A DNA stretch of 64,000 nucleotides. Origin: a virus. The position numbers were made by a program, and so were the translations under genes. The notes below the pieces were generated by a model that was not told the DNA's origin, made no database searches, and saw only the letters and a program-made list of their open reading frames with translations. Within the stretch, counting starts at the first letter, position 1, and each line of letters starts with the position of its first letter. Location: IMG/VR virus record IMGVR_UViG_3300034020_000824, positions 62,001 to 126,000 of that record, one strand, 5' to 3'. This document shows, one piece after another, positions 53,520-63,241 of the stretch.

Positions 53520-53576
53520 AAGTACTGGTCGGTGATGAACCCCCTTTAGTCACGGAGAGACTCTAAAAGTACTGGT
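53504..53576 (+). repeat. Tandem direct repeat, 26 bases spaced 47 bases
   Basis: 53504-53529 and 53551-53576 match with one mismatch (CACGGAGAG then CTCTAAAAGTACTGGT). The first copy covers the end of the preceding gene. Each unit has a small palindrome (GAGAGTCTCT type). Confidence 0.7.
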
Positions 53577-53748
53577 GGAGTCAAATATGACCCCTTAATG
53601 CCCTTGTCGTATGGGCGATATAAATGACGACTGGTGCGGATGGAGGTTACTCCCGTCTGGTTTCCAATTTCCAGTCAAAGAATTGGTGGCGAGCAACCTG
53701 GAGAAGCGCAACTCCCCCTTGATTAAAGGGTTATTACATGCTATACAA
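53577..53748 (+). other. Non-coding interval upstream of gmd
   Basis: No convincing ORF. It contains small hairpins (CTGG-TTTCCAATTT-CCAG) and ends in a terminator-promoter hybrid. Confidence 0.4.
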
Positions 53749-53775
53749 GGAGAGTTGCATAAACTCTCCTTTTTT
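53749..53775 (+). terminator. Terminator containing a -35 box
   Basis: GGAGAGTT-GCATA-AACTCTCC then six T residues. TTGCAT (53755-53760) spans stem and loop. Confidence 0.82.
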
Positions 53776-53783
53776 GCTATAAT
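53755..53783 (+). promoter_or_regulatory. Promoter inside terminator, TTGCAT-17-TATAAT
   Basis: Drives gmd and probably the whole glycan island; 21 bases from -10 end to the ATG at 53804. Confidence 0.78.
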
Positions 53784-53803
53784 AATAAAAAAGTAGTTCT
53801 TAT

Positions 53804-54805
53804 ATGAAAGTTGCTTTAATTTCGGGAATTTCAGGTCAAGACGGATCATATCTTGCCGAACTTCTCCTAGAGAAAGGATATGAAGTTCATGGTATTATTC
53901 GTCGTGCTTCTCAAATCAATACTCAAAGAATTGATCATATTTACAATCAAATCAAATTGCACTATGGTGATTTGACTGACTCCACAAATCTTGTAAGAGT
54001 TATTCAGCAAGTTCAACCAGATGAAATATATAATCTGGGTGCTCAGAGTCATGTAAAAGTGTCTTTTGAGATACCTGAGTATACTGGTATGGTTGATGGT
54101 CTCGGCACTCTTCGTATTCTTGAGGCAGTTCGTCTTCTTGGTATGGAGAATAAAACCCGAATTTATCAGGCATCTACTTCTGAGATGTTCGGTAAAGTTC
54201 AAGAGATACCTCAGAAAGAAACCACACCATTTTATCCTCGTTCACCTTATGGAGTTGCAAAATTATATGGATACTGGATCGTCAAAAACTACAGAGAATC
54301 TTACGGATTACATGCATCTTCTGGAATTCTTTTCAATCACGAATCCCCTAGAAGAGGAGAAACTTTTGTTACAAGAAAAATCACTAGAGGATTATCACGC
54401 ATTTCAACTGGGGAACAAGATATATTATATCTCGGGAATCTAAACTCAAAGAGGGACTGGGGACACGCTAAGGACTTCGTAGAGGCGATGTGGTTAATGC
54501 TTAAGCAAGATGAGGCAGATGATTATGTAATTGCCACAGGAGAGCAGTACTCGGTGCGTGAGTTCGTTGAGGCAGCAGCACCTTACTTTGGTATGAAGAT
54601 TGAATGGATGGGTGAAGGTCTTGATGAGGTGGGATATGATTGGAATACTAAGAAAGCAGTCATTAAAGTCAATCCTAAATATTTTAGACCTGCTGAAGTA
54701 GAGACTTTATTGGGGGATGCCTCTAAGGCAAAGAAAAAATTAGGTTGGGAACCTAAGATTTCTTTTAATCAATTAGTTGAGGATATGTGCATTTATGGAC
54801 AGTGA
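53804..54805 (+). CDS. gmd: GDP-mannose 4,6-dehydratase Gmd
   Basis: A 333-residue extended SDR enzyme. [15 protein letters not shown] is the nucleotide-binding loop, [13 protein letters not shown] and [12 protein letters not shown] carry the catalytic Ser/Thr, Tyr and Lys. It converts GDP-mannose to the 4-keto-6-deoxy intermediate, substrate of the next enzyme. Gmd and Fcl are known in cyanophages (for example P-SSM2) as part of lipopolysaccharide or virion glycan clusters. Confidence 0.95.
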   Translation: MKVALISGISGQDGSYLAELLLEKGYEVHGIIRRASQINTQRIDHIYNQIKLHYGDLTDSTNLVRVIQQVQPDEIYNLGAQSHVKVSFEIPEYTGMVDGLGTLRILEAVRLLGMENKTRIYQASTSEMFGKVQEIPQKETTPFYPRSPYGVAKLYGYWIVKNYRESYGLHASSGILFNHESPRRGETFVTRKITRGLSRISTGEQDILYLGNLNSKRDWGHAKDFVEAMWLMLKQDEADDYVIATGEQYSVREFVEAAAPYFGMKIEWMGEGLDEVGYDWNTKKAVIKVNPKYFRPAEVETLLGDASKAKKKLGWEPKISFNQLVEDMCIYGQ

Positions 54806-55727
54806 TTCTAAAATTTTAGTTGCAGGTGCCAACGGAATGGTTGGATCTGCAATTGTCAGAAATCTTGCAAGTAAAGGATATACTAACATCATCAAAGGAA
54901 CTCGTGACGATGTAGATTTTACAAATCAAGATGAAACTGAAAGATATTTTTGCTCAGAAGAACCTGAATATGTTTTTCTTGCCGCTGCAAAAGTTGGTGG
55001 TATTATGGCAAATTACAATTATCCTGGAGAATTCATATATGATAACTTAATGATACAAAATAATATCATTAATTCATCTTATAATTTTGGTGTTAAGAAA
55101 CTTTTATTTCTTGGTTCATCTTGCATTTATCCAAAACTTGCTAAACAACCGATTACTGAAGATCAACTATTATCAAGCCCTCTAGAACCTACAAATGATG
55201 CTTATGCAATAGCAAAAATTGCTGGCGTTAAAATGTGTCAAGCATATTATAAGCAATATGGGTTTAAGGCAATTTCTTTAATGCCTACAAATCTTTATGG
55301 TCCTTATGATAACTTTGATTGGGAGACTGGGCACGTTCTTCCTGCGATGATTGCTAAGTTTCATAATTCCCTTAACCATAGCGAACATTGGGAAGTGAAA
55401 CTATGGGGAGATGGTTCTGCTATGAGAGAATTTCTTCATGTTGACGATTTGGCTGAAGCATGTTATATTTCTATGAAAAATTATAATAATCCAGAACATA
55501 TTAATGTTGGGACTGGTGAGGATGTGACAATTAAACAACTGGCAGAAACAATTTCTGATGTTGTTGGTTATGACCGTCATATCAATTGGGATGCAACAAA
55601 ACCAAATGGAACACCAAGAAAACTTTTGAATGTGGATAAAATTAAAGCACTTGGTTGGAATCCCAAAATTGGTCTTCGTGAAGGTATTCAATCAACTTAT
55701 AAGTGGTATTTGGAAAATATTATTTAA
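54795..55727 (+). CDS. fcl: GDP-L-fucose synthase Fcl (WcaG)
   Basis: The start at 54795 ([20 protein letters not shown]) overlaps the gmd end and gives 310 residues. The SDR pattern is [28 protein letters not shown] and [12 protein letters not shown]. It epimerises and reduces the Gmd product to GDP-L-fucose. Confidence 0.94.
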   Translation: MDSDSKILVAGANGMVGSAIVRNLASKGYTNIIKGTRDDVDFTNQDETERYFCSEEPEYVFLAAAKVGGIMANYNYPGEFIYDNLMIQNNIINSSYNFGVKKLLFLGSSCIYPKLAKQPITEDQLLSSPLEPTNDAYAIAKIAGVKMCQAYYKQYGFKAISLMPTNLYGPYDNFDWETGHVLPAMIAKFHNSLNHSEHWEVKLWGDGSAMREFLHVDDLAEACYISMKNYNNPEHINVGTGEDVTIKQLAETISDVVGYDRHINWDATKPNGTPRKLLNVDKIKALGWNPKIGLREGIQSTYKWYLENII

Positions 55728-55770
55728 ATTATTTCTAATGAAAGTAGCATAAAATTTATCAATATCCTCA

Positions 55771-56598
55771 ATGTTAGATTTTTCTGTAGGATTATCTGGA
55801 TGTAAACTTGAATTAATTGATAGCAGAGTACTTAGAAAATATTCTTCATCAATCAATTATAACTCAAGACTTTCTTTACAAGTTAATAAACAAGTTTTAT
55901 TTTCTCATCGAATTTTAAAGAATATAGATACCCCCAAAGTTCATAATATTCAGGACGGGTATTTTGATATGGAATACATTCCTGGAAAATCTTTTGTGAA
56001 ATTTTTTTCTACATCTTCTATTAAGGACATAGAATTTGTCATTGATACTTTATTTGAATATTTTGATTCTCTTATTTCAAACTATCGATTGATTAATGTT
56101 CAACCAAATATTGATGAAAAAATTAAATTTTTAAAAAATAAAACTTGTTATAAGAATTATTTGGAATACATTGAACTTTTAATTGGTAAGCAAGATGTTT
56201 ATGTTCCTAAAACTTTTTGTCATGGAGATTTAACTTTTAATAATATTATTTTTCATAAAAATAGATTATTTTTTATTGATTTTCTTGACTGTTATGTTGA
56301 TAGTTTTATTTCTGATCTTGTCAAATTGAAACAAGATCTTTACCATCTCTGGGGTATCAAAACTCAAAACATACAGTCAAATAGATTGGAGCAAATTTAT
56401 AAACATATCTGGAATCAACTTTATTATAGATACTCTAAATTTATTGATACTGATGAATTTGATATTTTAGAAGCAATGAATAGTTTGAGAATTGAACCTT
56501 ACTTGACTTTTTCTGATCAAAGAAGTATACTTGATACAATGGTAAAATCGTCAAAGTTATATGCGGACTTTAATAATTCCTATGGCGGGAAGGTCTAG
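55771..56598 (+). CDS. APH/choline-kinase-like small-molecule kinase
   Basis: A 275-residue protein. TFCHGDLTFNNIIF is the Brenner-type catalytic motif (HGDxxxxN) and FFIDFLD the metal-binding Asp (DFxD). It belongs to the aminoglycoside phosphotransferase / choline kinase fold. Directly followed by a nucleotidyltransferase-HAD fusion, it probably phosphorylates a sugar or alcohol to be activated. Its sequence is notably AT-rich, as in the rest of the island. It overlaps the next gene by 38 bases. Confidence 0.78.
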   Translation: MLDFSVGLSGCKLELIDSRVLRKYSSSINYNSRLSLQVNKQVLFSHRILKNIDTPKVHNIQDGYFDMEYIPGKSFVKFFSTSSIKDIEFVIDTLFEYFDSLISNYRLINVQPNIDEKIKFLKNKTCYKNYLEYIELLIGKQDVYVPKTFCHGDLTFNNIIFHKNRLFFIDFLDCYVDSFISDLVKLKQDLYHLWGIKTQNIQSNRLEQIYKHIWNQLYYRYSKFIDTDEFDILEAMNSLRIEPYLTFSDQRSILDTMVKSSKLYADFNNSYGGKV

Positions 56599-57619
56599 TC
56601 GTTTCCCAAATATGAGACCAAAATGGATGCTAACACATCCAATGACTAATAGATTTATGGTTACGGAATCTATATTAGGATTAAATTTAGATTTTTTTGA
56701 AAGTATATATTTTATTTGCCTTCAAGAACATGAAGACAAATATAATTTTATAAAAGGTTTTACTGAAGAACTTGAAGAACTTCAATTAAATAAAAAATCA
56801 AATATTATTCTACTATCCAATCAAACTAAATCTCAGTCAGAGACTGTTTATAATTTTTTAAATAAAAATTCATTAGATGGATTCATTTTTATTAAAGATT
56901 CTGATGGATATTATGAATGTGAATTGGTAGAAGAAAAAAACCAAATTGCATATTTTGACTTAAATGATATGGATAATATTAATGCTAGAACTAAAAGTTA
57001 TATTGAACTTGATATTAATGAAATAGTAACTAATATTGTAGAAAAACAAGTTATTAGTTCTACTTTTTCCAGTGGTGGATATGCTTTCTCTGATGCAAAA
57101 GAATTTTGTGTTACCTATGAGAAACTAAAAGACATGGAAGGTGAGTGCTATATTAGCCATATTATATTTGAGATGATGTTATCTGGTTCTACTTTTTATG
57201 GTCTTAAAACTTTTAATTTTAAAGATTGGGGAACGCTTGAATCTTGGAACAAGTATAAATCTCAATATAAGTGTTTATTTGTTGATATCGATGGAACTTT
57301 GGTAACAAACTCTTCTATACATTTTCCACCTTATATTGGTAATGCCGATCCTCTTCAAGACAATATTAATTATTTAAATTCTTTATATGCATCAGGTAAA
57401 GTAAAAATAATTTTGACAACAAGTAGACCAAAACATATGAAAGATATAACGGTCTCTGAATTAGAAGAAAAAAATATTTTATATGATGAACTAGTTATGG
57501 GATTACCTCATTGTAAGAGAGTGATCATTAATGATTTTGCAAAAAGTAATCCATATCCTTCTTGCGAGGCAATTAATATACCAAGAAATAGTGATAATTT
57601 AAAGGAGTTCTTAAAATGA
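56561..57619 (+). CDS. Fused nucleotidyltransferase and HAD phosphatase
   Basis: A 352-residue protein with two domains. Residues 1-230: a nucleotidyltransferase with RTLIIPMAGRSSRFPNMRPKW (the GxGxR-like activation loop) and FIFIKDSDGYYE. Residues about 235-352: an HAD hydrolase with FVDIDGTLVTN (DxDGT) and LTTSRP plus a Lys in the HCKRVIIND motif. Such pairs occur in activated-sugar or polyol pathways. Together with the kinase upstream it looks like a self-contained salvage cassette. Confidence 0.82.
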   Translation: MRTLIIPMAGRSSRFPNMRPKWMLTHPMTNRFMVTESILGLNLDFFESIYFICLQEHEDKYNFIKGFTEELEELQLNKKSNIILLSNQTKSQSETVYNFLNKNSLDGFIFIKDSDGYYECELVEEKNQIAYFDLNDMDNINARTKSYIELDINEIVTNIVEKQVISSTFSSGGYAFSDAKEFCVTYEKLKDMEGECYISHIIFEMMLSGSTFYGLKTFNFKDWGTLESWNKYKSQYKCLFVDIDGTLVTNSSIHFPPYIGNADPLQDNINYLNSLYASGKVKIILTTSRPKHMKDITVSELEEKNILYDELVMGLPHCKRVIINDFAKSNPYPSCEAINIPRNSDNLKEFLK

Positions 57620-58605
57620 AAATACTTTTAACAGGAGCGGCAGGTGGAATAGGATCTACTTTAGGATATTACTTATATAAAAAAGGACACATACTTACAT
57701 TTATTGATAATTTAAGAAATGGATATTTGGAAAATTTAACCATTAACGGTGAAACTTTTGGAAAATTTTATAATCTTAGTATTTGTAATTCTAATCTAAA
57801 TGAATTAATCAAAGATGATTATGATTGTATTATTCATCTTGCCGCTATTACCGCACTTCCTGATTGTGAAACTAATGCAGTTGAAACTATTAATGTAAAT
57901 GTTTCTGGCACAATGAATATTCTTGAATGTGCTAGGAAATGGAATGTTCCCCATGTAATTTTTGCAAGTACAAGTGCAGTTTACGAGAATAATAAAGAAA
58001 AAGTTTTTACTGAAGATTTAAAAGTAAATCCAAGACTTTGGTATTCTTTATCTAAAAAAATGTCTGAGGAAGTTTGCGAATCATACCGATTAAATTATGG
58101 TATGCCAGTTACTACACTCAGATTTTTTAATGTATTTGGTCCAAGACAAGATATTCATAGAAAACACCCACCTTTGATTAACTATATTGTTAGGGAAATT
58201 ATGAATAATAATTCTCCAATACTACATTCTAATGGTGAACAGAGTAGAGATTATATTCATGTTGATGATGTTGTCAAATTGATTGATTTATGTTTAGAGA
58301 AAAAACCAGATGATACCTTTAATGTTTGTACGGGGACACTTGTTTCTGTAAATCAAATCGCAAGTTATATCTGTGAAGTGTTTAACACAAATATTAAACC
58401 AATTTATAGAGAAGCATCAAAACTTTGGGATAATTATCCAGAACTATTCGATGGGTTTTATTCACTCGATAAGCAAATTGTTGCAAAAGAAACCAATAAA
58501 TATTCTAAGGGAACTTATCAAAAAGCAAAACAAATTTTGGGATGGGAACCTAATACAAATATTGAATTTTTAATTAAAAAAGTGGTAAAAGAAATTTCCT
58601 TATGA
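57616..58605 (+). CDS. NAD-dependent sugar epimerase/dehydratase
   Basis: A 329-residue SDR enzyme: LTGAAGGIGSTLG (NAD binding), FASTSAVYENN, YSLSKKMSEE (Tyr-x-x-x-Lys), and HVDDVVKLIDLCL. It is similar to UDP-glucose 4-epimerase and related enzymes; the substrate is undetermined. It overlaps its neighbours by four bases. Confidence 0.88.
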   Translation: MKILLTGAAGGIGSTLGYYLYKKGHILTFIDNLRNGYLENLTINGETFGKFYNLSICNSNLNELIKDDYDCIIHLAAITALPDCETNAVETINVNVSGTMNILECARKWNVPHVIFASTSAVYENNKEKVFTEDLKVNPRLWYSLSKKMSEEVCESYRLNYGMPVTTLRFFNVFGPRQDIHRKHPPLINYIVREIMNNNSPILHSNGEQSRDYIHVDDVVKLIDLCLEKKPDDTFNVCTGTLVSVNQIASYICEVFNTNIKPIYREASKLWDNYPELFDGFYSLDKQIVAKETNKYSKGTYQKAKQILGWEPNTNIEFLIKKVVKEISL

Positions 58606-59345
58606 AAATTGCATTATGTTTGTCTGGTCAACCACGTAATGCCATACAAACTTCTCAAAGAATTAAACAAACTCTCATAGATGGTAATGATGTAGACGTT
58701 TTTCTACATTGTTGGTATGATCCTAATAATCTAGATTATGGCAAAAGAACTCCAGGGCATTGGGGTAGATCTTGTGACATTGATATGGATAAAAAACTTT
58801 TAGATATCTATGCTCCAAAATCTTTTTACTTTGAAAAACCAAAACTTTGGGAAAATTCAAATATTAAAGTAACAGAAGAAAACATTAAAAAATGTTTTGA
58901 TTATGGGTTGGATGATCCAAATGGAATAGAATTTTTTGAAAAGTATACTATTGATAGATGCCATAGTCAATGCTATAGTAAAATGGTGGTCAATTTTCTT
59001 AGGGAAAATTATTCTATTGAAAATAATGTAAAGTATGATTTTGTAATTACTTTAAGATATGATGTAAGCCCTTCTGTTAAGATAGATTTTTTAAATTCAA
59101 AATTTGAATCAGATATCTTATATTATCAAGATTTAAATCAACCTTCAGGTATGATTAGTGATTGGTTTGGAATGGGATCTCCTAAAATTATGAATGTTTG
59201 GAGTAGTCTATATTATCATTTTGAACCAGTTTATCATCAAGTAATGTCTGAAGAAAATATTTGGTGTGTTGAACTATTACTTAGAAATCATTTAAAAAAT
59301 AATCAAATTAAAACAAAGTCATTAGATTTGGGGGTATCATTTTGA
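58602..59345 (+). CDS. Putative glycosyltransferase of the SGQPR family
   Basis: A 247-residue protein. It begins KIALCLSGQPRNAIQ, a start shared with putative phage and bacterial glycosyltransferases of LPS or capsule loci; the gene that begins at 63904 opens with a similar pattern. TLRYDVSP may be the DxD-like site. Not certain. Confidence 0.65.
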   Translation: MKIALCLSGQPRNAIQTSQRIKQTLIDGNDVDVFLHCWYDPNNLDYGKRTPGHWGRSCDIDMDKKLLDIYAPKSFYFEKPKLWENSNIKVTEENIKKCFDYGLDDPNGIEFFEKYTIDRCHSQCYSKMVVNFLRENYSIENNVKYDFVITLRYDVSPSVKIDFLNSKFESDILYYQDLNQPSGMISDWFGMGSPKIMNVWSSLYYHFEPVYHQVMSEENIWCVELLLRNHLKNNQIKTKSLDLGVSF

Positions 59346-60340
59346 AACATAAAAGAGTTATTGTGTGGGGATATAAATTATATTCTCATACACATTCATA
59401 TATTCATTCCGGATATTATAATGCTTTTAAGGCACTAGGATATGAAACTTATTGGATTGATGGTTCAGATAATTTTGATCCTCAAATATTCAATGATGCT
59501 TTGATTTTTACTGAACAGTGGGCAGTTATTGGAAATCCAAATATTCCACTGTTTAGCAACTCTACTTATGCAGTTCATTATATTGGAAACAAAGATAATC
59601 GTGTAGAAGGTAATCCTGGAGCAGGCGCTTATCTTGGTAAGGTTGGACGATTGATTGATGTTAGATATAATGCTGATAAATGGGTTGATAAAAATTACAA
59701 CTATTCTTTAGACCGCAGTAAAGCAGCAAAGATTGGTTCTGGTTGTTATTTTGAGAAAGGTTCGGAATATGATTATTTTTATACAACTTGGGCAACTGAC
59801 TTATTGCCCGATGAAATAAATTTAGAAGATATGTATATTCCCAAAGAAAATTATGTCTTCTTTGCTGGAACAATTGGCGGCGGGCAGGGTGGTCCAAAAG
59901 ATTGTAAAACTGCACCACCCGAGTATGATAACTTAGTTTATTTAAATCCTTTTATTCGGGCTTGTGAAGAGGGTGGTATTGAATTTAAGTATAACTGCCC
60001 TTGGATTAGTCCTCAATCTTTTGAAGAACAGAGGAAAATAATTCAAAAATCTTATCTTGCGCCCGATGTAAGACACAAAGCATTTAAAGAGTGGGGTTAT
60101 ATTCCTTGTAGGAATTTCAAAAACATTAGTTATGGTCAACTGGGAGTTACTAATTCAAAACCAGTATATGAATTTTTTGATGGTAATATCATTTATAATG
60201 AGGATACATATCAATTATTCTTTGATGCTCAAAAAGAAAAAGAGAACTATGACTTAATTAAATCTCAAATGCTTTTTGTTAAAGAAAATCATACTTATAT
60301 AAGCAGAGTTAAAGAACTTATTGAAGTAGTTAATTATTGA
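59342..60340 (+). CDS. Putative GT-B-like glycosyltransferase, TTG start
   Basis: A 332-residue protein starting at TTG 59342, which overlaps the previous stop (TTGA). No suitable ATG precedes KHKRVIVWGYKLYS, so TTG is likely. The segment NFKNISYGQLGVTNSKPVYEFF resembles the donor-binding half of capsule glycosyltransferases. Function is inferred from context. Confidence 0.68.
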   Translation: MKHKRVIVWGYKLYSHTHSYIHSGYYNAFKALGYETYWIDGSDNFDPQIFNDALIFTEQWAVIGNPNIPLFSNSTYAVHYIGNKDNRVEGNPGAGAYLGKVGRLIDVRYNADKWVDKNYNYSLDRSKAAKIGSGCYFEKGSEYDYFYTTWATDLLPDEINLEDMYIPKENYVFFAGTIGGGQGGPKDCKTAPPEYDNLVYLNPFIRACEEGGIEFKYNCPWISPQSFEEQRKIIQKSYLAPDVRHKAFKEWGYIPCRNFKNISYGQLGVTNSKPVYEFFDGNIIYNEDTYQLFFDAQKEKENYDLIKSQMLFVKENHTYISRVKELIEVVNY

Positions 60341-60345
60341 TTATT

Positions 60346-61827
60346 ATGTATCTATTATCTTTTTGCTCCGAAGGTCCACCATATGATGAGGGATTTTCTT
60401 TATTAGAAACATCTAACCAAATTAAAGAACGTTTAGCACCATTTTTTGAAGATATTTTTGTTCATACAAAACGAACTTTAAAACTTCTTCCTAATAGTGA
60501 AGACATTTGTAATTGTTATGATGAACCTTTAGACCAAAACACTCACGTTCATAATTTTGGTTATTTTGACTTTAAACCATTTCTGATTGACTATACATTA
60601 AAGAACATTCCAGAGGGTTCTTTACTTTTATATCACGATGGTAATTTTATTAAGAACGAACAGTATTGGCAAACTGATTGGGAGAACATTACATCCATTT
60701 CTGAAACTATGTTGAGTGAGAACTCAAGTGATGTTTGGTTTCAGATGGAAAGGGAAGGTTGTTATGTAAAGTCATCTGTCAAAGAATATACATTAGATTA
60801 TTTCTTCAGTGAAGATGAAAAACGAGTAGTGAAAAATTCACATCTCATCAATGCTGCAAGAGTCTTGGTAAGAAATAATAATTTTGGAAGACAATTTATT
60901 TCTGAGTATCTTGACTTATGTAAGAATAAAGATTTAATCGCAAAGAGTCCTAATCATAATCCAGACCCAGAATTTCAATGGTCTTGTGGCGATCAAGATG
61001 TTTTGAACTGTTTGGTGTACCGATATATACTAGATGGAAAATTACCTAGAACTTTTCCAAGATTTTCTTTCTTATATCGGGTGTTAAGATACGAAAATAG
61101 ACCATTCCTTTGGAGTGGTGTAAATAATGATAACTACCATTTTACTGGTATTAGCGAATTAAAAAATACTGAATTATTAAACTACATGGAAAATACTTCA
61201 CTTGAAATTGCTGAGAATGAAATTCTTTCATTTTTAGATTTAGATAAGTTAGCAAACAGAACTGACCTTTGCAGTATCCTTGAGAAGCATGGATCAGACA
61301 AGTGCTCGAATTGGCATAATTACTCTGCTCTTTATAATTACTTTTTTAAGAATTTTAGAGACGAAAAAATTAACTTTTTTGAAGTGGGAATTTATCACGG
61401 GTCTTCAATAAAGAGCTGGAGAGAATATTTCTCAAAGGCAAAAATTTATGCCGCAGATGTTGATGAAGAAACGTTTTTAACCATTTCAGATCTTGATGTT
61501 GAATATTTTTATTGTAACCAAGATAATCCACAGTCAATTCAAAATATGTGGAAAAATGATTCTCTTAATGATATTGAGTTTGATGTGATTATTGATGATG
61601 GAAAGCACGAATTTATTTCCAATCTAAACTTTTTTAAAGAGTCCATTTATAAACTTAAACCAGGTGGCATTTTTATTGTAGAAGATTTAACCATTTCAAC
61701 TTATGATTCATTTAAAGCAATACTTTTAAACTTGAAAAATGAGTATTCTTTAGATTATATTAAATTGATGAATCTTCCAAATTCAAATAATCATATTGAT
61801 AATAACATTCTTTTAGTAATTAAATAG
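60346..61827 (+). CDS. Glycosyltransferase-methyltransferase fusion
   Basis: The start at 60346 (MYLLSFCSEGPPYDEGF) gives 493 residues; TTG at 60337 is an alternative. Residues about 1-270 look like a GT-A transferase (LLLYHDGNF, SCGDQDVLNCLVYRY). Residues about 310-493 are a class I methyltransferase: INFFEVGIYHGSSIKSWREY (SAM site), AADVDEETF, VIIDDGKHE and KPGGIFIVEDL. A single protein that may add and methylate a sugar. Confidence 0.75.
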   Translation: MYLLSFCSEGPPYDEGFSLLETSNQIKERLAPFFEDIFVHTKRTLKLLPNSEDICNCYDEPLDQNTHVHNFGYFDFKPFLIDYTLKNIPEGSLLLYHDGNFIKNEQYWQTDWENITSISETMLSENSSDVWFQMEREGCYVKSSVKEYTLDYFFSEDEKRVVKNSHLINAARVLVRNNNFGRQFISEYLDLCKNKDLIAKSPNHNPDPEFQWSCGDQDVLNCLVYRYILDGKLPRTFPRFSFLYRVLRYENRPFLWSGVNNDNYHFTGISELKNTELLNYMENTSLEIAENEILSFLDLDKLANRTDLCSILEKHGSDKCSNWHNYSALYNYFFKNFRDEKINFFEVGIYHGSSIKSWREYFSKAKIYAADVDEETFLTISDLDVEYFYCNQDNPQSIQNMWKNDSLNDIEFDVIIDDGKHEFISNLNFFKESIYKLKPGGIFIVEDLTISTYDSFKAILLNLKNEYSLDYIKLMNLPNSNNHIDNNILLVIK

Positions 61828-61828
61828 T

Positions 61829-62575
61829 ATGGACTTAGGTGTATTTTATATCTGCTACAAAGAACAAGCGGCGATTGAGTATTCTTTGGAAAAATTTAGA
61901 CAATTTTACCCAGAAAATCCAATTTACCTTGTTTCTGATAATGGTTTAGATTTTTCTTATCTAAAAGAAAATTTTGGAAATATTGAGACTATAAAAGAAA
62001 CTATGGAGGTAGTTGGTATTGCTAGAGATGTAGATCAATATATTAGAGAAAACTCTGGAGATATTGACCTTTTTATGGGAATCTCACTTGAGTTTTTGAG
62101 AAGACTAAAAAATGGATGTGACTTTTGTAAAACCGAATATATGGTTTTGATGGAACCAGATGTTTTGGTAAGAGGAGAGTTGCATCCATTTGATGCTGAT
62201 CTTGTTGGACCAACGGCGAATGTAATGCCCAAAATCATTCAGAAATATGTTATAATGAATGGAGGTAAAAATAATGGAACTTGGGGACCCGCTGGCGGTA
62301 TCATGAAAACATCTTCATTTTATGGGATGTATGATAAGTTGATGAATGATCTTGATAAACTTTCTGGTGGTTTGGAATTAGATCCAAGAATGATTTGTTA
62401 CGATTACTTACTCGCTTTTCTTTTTTCTTTATTTGGGTATACTTATACAGATAATCCAGACCAAACCGAGTGTATCAGAAATCCAAATTGGAAAAACTCT
62501 GGTCATCCATTATTGCATCAACATAGAGAACTTTATTCAACTAATTACGGAGGAAAATGGCAAAATACAAAATAG
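61829..62575 (+). CDS. GT-A-type glycosyltransferase
   Basis: A 248-residue protein. NPIYLVSDNG and VLMEPDVLVRG recall GT-A donors, with EPDV in the DxD position, and the central SISLEF-like region. It follows the fusion gene after one base and overlaps the next one. Confidence 0.72.
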   Translation: MDLGVFYICYKEQAAIEYSLEKFRQFYPENPIYLVSDNGLDFSYLKENFGNIETIKETMEVVGIARDVDQYIRENSGDIDLFMGISLEFLRRLKNGCDFCKTEYMVLMEPDVLVRGELHPFDADLVGPTANVMPKIIQKYVIMNGGKNNGTWGPAGGIMKTSSFYGMYDKLMNDLDKLSGGLELDPRMICYDYLLAFLFSLFGYTYTDNPDQTECIRNPNWKNSGHPLLHQHRELYSTNYGGKWQNTK

Positions 62576-63240
62576 CCAACTTTAGTAAAGATCCCGCAGG
62601 TTGGGAGCATGGTAATCCCTTTCATGGAGACACTTACATTATTGATACTGTTTATGAGTGTATGAAAGATTCGGATATTTTTATTGAAACCGGAACTGCT
62701 TATGCTGAAAGTTCCTATTTTATTGCTGATAATTTTTCGGACAAAAAGGTATATACCTGTGAGATTGATGACTACAGATATTCGGTGTCTTATGATATCT
62801 TAAAGGATTTTAAGAATGTTGATATGCAAAAAATGCCATCACCAGAAATTCTTCATTATGTCTTTGCTAAAGAACCAGATCTAAAAGATAAGAAAACCGT
62901 TTTTTGGTTCGATGCACATGGGGAGTGGATGGAAAACGGACAGCATATGTATTCCTGGCCCTTGTTTGATGAAGTCAATTTTGTAACTACTAATTTTAAA
63001 AATTATACAATTTTTATTGACGACTTCCAAAACCCATATGTTTCACATGCTAAGTATGATGTTTGTGGTGGAAAAATTTGTGGACCTGGAGAAGTTATGG
63101 GAGCATTAAATGGGGTTAAATTATATGTTCCAACATATACTGATGTTACCTCAGAGTATCACGAAGATATTGTTGGAGTTGGATTGATTACTGATATGGA
63201 GGTTATTGAAAACTCAGCACAGTGGAAAGAGGTTGTTTGA
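62557..63240 (+). CDS. Class I SAM methyltransferase-like protein
   Basis: A 227-residue protein. FIETGTAYAESSYFIADNF (SAM loop), YTCEIDDYR (acidic end of strand 2) and FWFDAHGEWM suit an O-methyltransferase-type fold. It would modify a glycan or metabolite of the island. Overlaps the previous gene by 19 bases. Confidence 0.72.
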   Translation: MAKYKIANFSKDPAGWEHGNPFHGDTYIIDTVYECMKDSDIFIETGTAYAESSYFIADNFSDKKVYTCEIDDYRYSVSYDILKDFKNVDMQKMPSPEILHYVFAKEPDLKDKKTVFWFDAHGEWMENGQHMYSWPLFDEVNFVTTNFKNYTIFIDDFQNPYVSHAKYDVCGGKICGPGEVMGALNGVKLYVPTYTDVTSEYHEDIVGVGLITDMEVIENSAQWKEVV

Positions 63241-63241
63241 A

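Noticed and set aside
53504-53576. CRISPR array
   Set aside because: Only two copies, spacing 47 bases, one unit inside a coding end; no leader or cas genes in the window.
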